From the NCBI RefSeq assembly GCF_037893015.1, contig NC_133658.1, forward strand, positions 18,596,583-18,660,582: DNA of 64,000 nucleotides, given 5' to 3'. The notes under the pieces are model-generated. The model was not told where the DNA came from, searched no databases, and saw only the letters and a program-made list of their open reading frames with translations. Source of the DNA: Macrotis lagotis. Its lineage: Eukaryota > Chordata > Mammalia > Peramelemorphia > Peramelidae. Of the stretch, positions 62,651 through 64,000 are shown in pieces. Both the position numbers and the translations under genes were made by a program. Every line of letters starts with the position of its first letter. Position 1 is the stretch's first letter.

Positions 62651-62844
62651 GGTGGCAACACAGTATAGTTAACTCGTCTCTCAATGGTCTAATCATCAGG
62701 ATGGCACATTTAAAATTTTTGACAATGTGATATAGCTAAACTGTCTCTCAGTTGTCTAATCCTGCTTGCATTGACCCTGATTTTATAGTTGGGGAACTTT
62801 TGACCTAGAAGAAGAAAGGGACCCCAGGAGAAAGTGTGAAGGAT
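62651..62844. other. Unassigned with a short direct repeat
   Basis: ATAGTTAACTCGTCTCTCAATGG and ATAGCTAAACTGTCTCTCAGTTG-like words recur about 70 bp apart (near 62,665 and 62,733), each followed by TCTAATC. This is probably a local tandem duplication of a decayed SINE head. Confidence 0.4.
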
Positions 62845-63290
62845 TGAGAATCATGGGACTTGGGTTCCAATCTTGGTTCTGCAGAGGTTCTGCCTCTTAT
62901 GAACTGGGTTACCTTGGGCAAGGCACCTAACATATTCCAGCCTCAGTTTCTTTATTTGTAAAATGATGAGGTTGGATTATATCGCTTCTGAATTTTCTTC
63001 TAGCACTCAATATATGAGCCTATAATTCTAGGTTAGCAGGATAAGGTCACAAAACTAGGAAATTGGCTGATCCAGGTTTTGAATGGAATCTTCTGACTCC
63101 AAGTCCATTATTACTGTCTCTCCACTAAACTGTCTAACATTAGGAATCTGGTGCCTTAATTCAAATCCTAAATAGAGGATGTATGGAGCAGGAGATGTGG
63201 TGCTGGGTTTGGGAATTAGGGATTCTTGGCCTCAGAATTTTATTAATTGTGAAACTACTTCATTGAAGTCTCAGTTTTCTTAAAATAATA
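62845..63290. mobile_element. Three MIR-type SINE relics
   Basis: 62845-63020 is sense (GGGTTACCTTGGGCAAGGCA, CCTCAGTTTCTTTATTTGTA). 63025-63135 is antisense (TCCAGGTTTTGAATGGAATC). 63200-63290 is a sense scrap (GTCTCAGTTTTCTTAAAATA). Confidence 0.65.
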
Positions 63291-63294
63291 ATAA

Positions 63295-63536
63295 TGGTTG
63301 TCCTTCATTTTTGAAGAACATCACAAATTCAGGGAGGTTATGCCATGAATGACAAGCTCCTCCAGTACCACCTGGGTCCAGTGAACAGATATGAATCAGG
63401 ATGACTGGAGGTGGTTCTGGATGCAAAGTAATCAGGATTAAGTGACTTGCCCAAGGTCACACAGCTAGTAAGTGTCAAGTGTCTGAGGCTGGATTTGAAC
63501 TTCCATCCTCCAGACTCGAAGACCTAGCTGCCCTTA
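63295..63536 (-). mobile_element. SINE with GAAGGACAA 3' end (Mar1-like), antisense
   Basis: TTGTCCTTCATTTTTGAAGA, GGAGGTTATGCCATGAATGA, GATATGAATCAGGATGACTG, TTGCCCAAGGTCACACAGCT and CGAAGACCTAGCTGCCC form the reverse complement of 11,203-11,487. An internal deletion has removed the CTCACTCAAATCC part. Confidence 0.9.
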
Positions 63537-63574
63537 AAACAGGGATACTAATAATTGCTCCTATCTCACATGGT

Positions 63575-63860
63575 TATTGTAAGACTAAATAATGAAAATT
63601 AACATTTATATAGTACTGATATTGAGCTAAGAACTTTATGAGTATGATCCCATTTTGTCCTCACAACAACCTCAAGAGGTAGATGCTATTATTATCCTCT
63701 TTTTCAGATTGGGAAACTGAGGCAATCAGTGGCTAAAGTGATTTGCCCAGGGTCACACCACTAGTAAGTGTCTGAGACCAGATTTGAACTTTGGACTTCC
63801 AGACTCCAAGCCCAGTATTATAATCAGAGCTTTATCTACTGCATCACTATCTGCCTCTAT
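63575..63860 (-). mobile_element. MIR-type marsupial SINE, full length
   Basis: TTAACATTTATATAGTACTG, TCACAACAACCTCAAGAGGT, TTGCCCAGGGTCACACCACT and TCTACTGCATCACTATCTGC are in antisense order. The last 140 bp of the window show nothing recognisable. Confidence 0.88.
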
Positions 63861-64000
63861 TGATTAAACAACTAGTCAGAAATATATCTCAATCCGATGA
63901 TCTCACCAAGTTGTTGAAATTGCTTTTGTAAGTTTAAATAAGGTATTTCCCCTTCCTAAGAGCCAATAATAAATCTGAGAGCCCTTTCAGGGCTCCTTAC

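Noticed and set aside
1..64000. Endogenous retrovirus LTRs or gag/pol relics
   Set aside because: I saw no TG...CA-bounded LTR pair, no primer-binding site and no retroviral protein motif on either strand. Solo-LTR fragments too decayed to recognise by eye cannot be excluded.

Overview
The window looks like non-coding DNA from a marsupial nuclear genome. I found no convincing protein-coding gene, no rRNA or genuine tRNA gene, no CRISPR array, no bacterial-type operon and no CpG island. CpG is rare, and open reading frames longer than about 100 codons are either microsatellite translations or repeat relics. The marsupial call rests on the dispersed repeats: tRNA-headed SINEs with the GGGGCAGCTAGGTGG head, several related CORE/MIR-like SINEs, many eroded L2/L3 (CR1-clade) LINE pieces, and 5'-truncated L1 tails of the marsupial type. 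The youngest SINEs end in CCCATTGCCTTGCAAAAA, which I associate with WSINE1 of Australian marsupials, and the SINE I remember as abundant in Monodelphis is absent. That favours an Australian (possibly dasyurid) species, but it is an inference from memory.

Layout. 0-10 kb: MIR and L2 relics, a 135-bp inverted duplication (432-567 against 1361-1495), a SINE ending in a (CAC)(CAT) microsatellite, a SINE-in-MIR nest at 6.5-6.8 kb, and L2 antisense pieces. 9.8-12.5 kb: three L1 tails, two of them stacked at one site. 13-20 kb: four copies of a hAT-like non-autonomous DNA transposon, long GA arrays at 17.8-18.1 kb, and an L2 3' end. 20-31 kb: dense MIR-type SINEs, plus a weak exon-like series at 23.97-24.65 kb. 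31-38.5 kb: the longest L2 relic (antisense), GATA/TA microsatellites and a SINE-in-SINE nest. 39-47 kb: an L1 with its 5' and 3' ends joined and its middle missing, a short L1 insertion with clear target-site duplications, L2 ends, and the longest L1 tail (45.95-47.03 kb). 48.9-50 kb: two head-to-tail young SINEs beside an 84-bp purine minisatellite. 50-64 kb: sparser, with L2, MIR and SINE relics separated by A+T-rich unassigned sequence.

Nothing here works as a pathway. The window is best read as intergenic or deep-intronic sequence whose history is written in transposon insertions. Unassigned stretches are listed as such. A few that are free of recognisable repeats and rich in homeodomain- or SOX-like words are flagged as low-confidence candidate conserved non-coding elements. 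Repeat boundaries are usually good to about 10-30 bp; where a target-site duplication is quoted they are exact.
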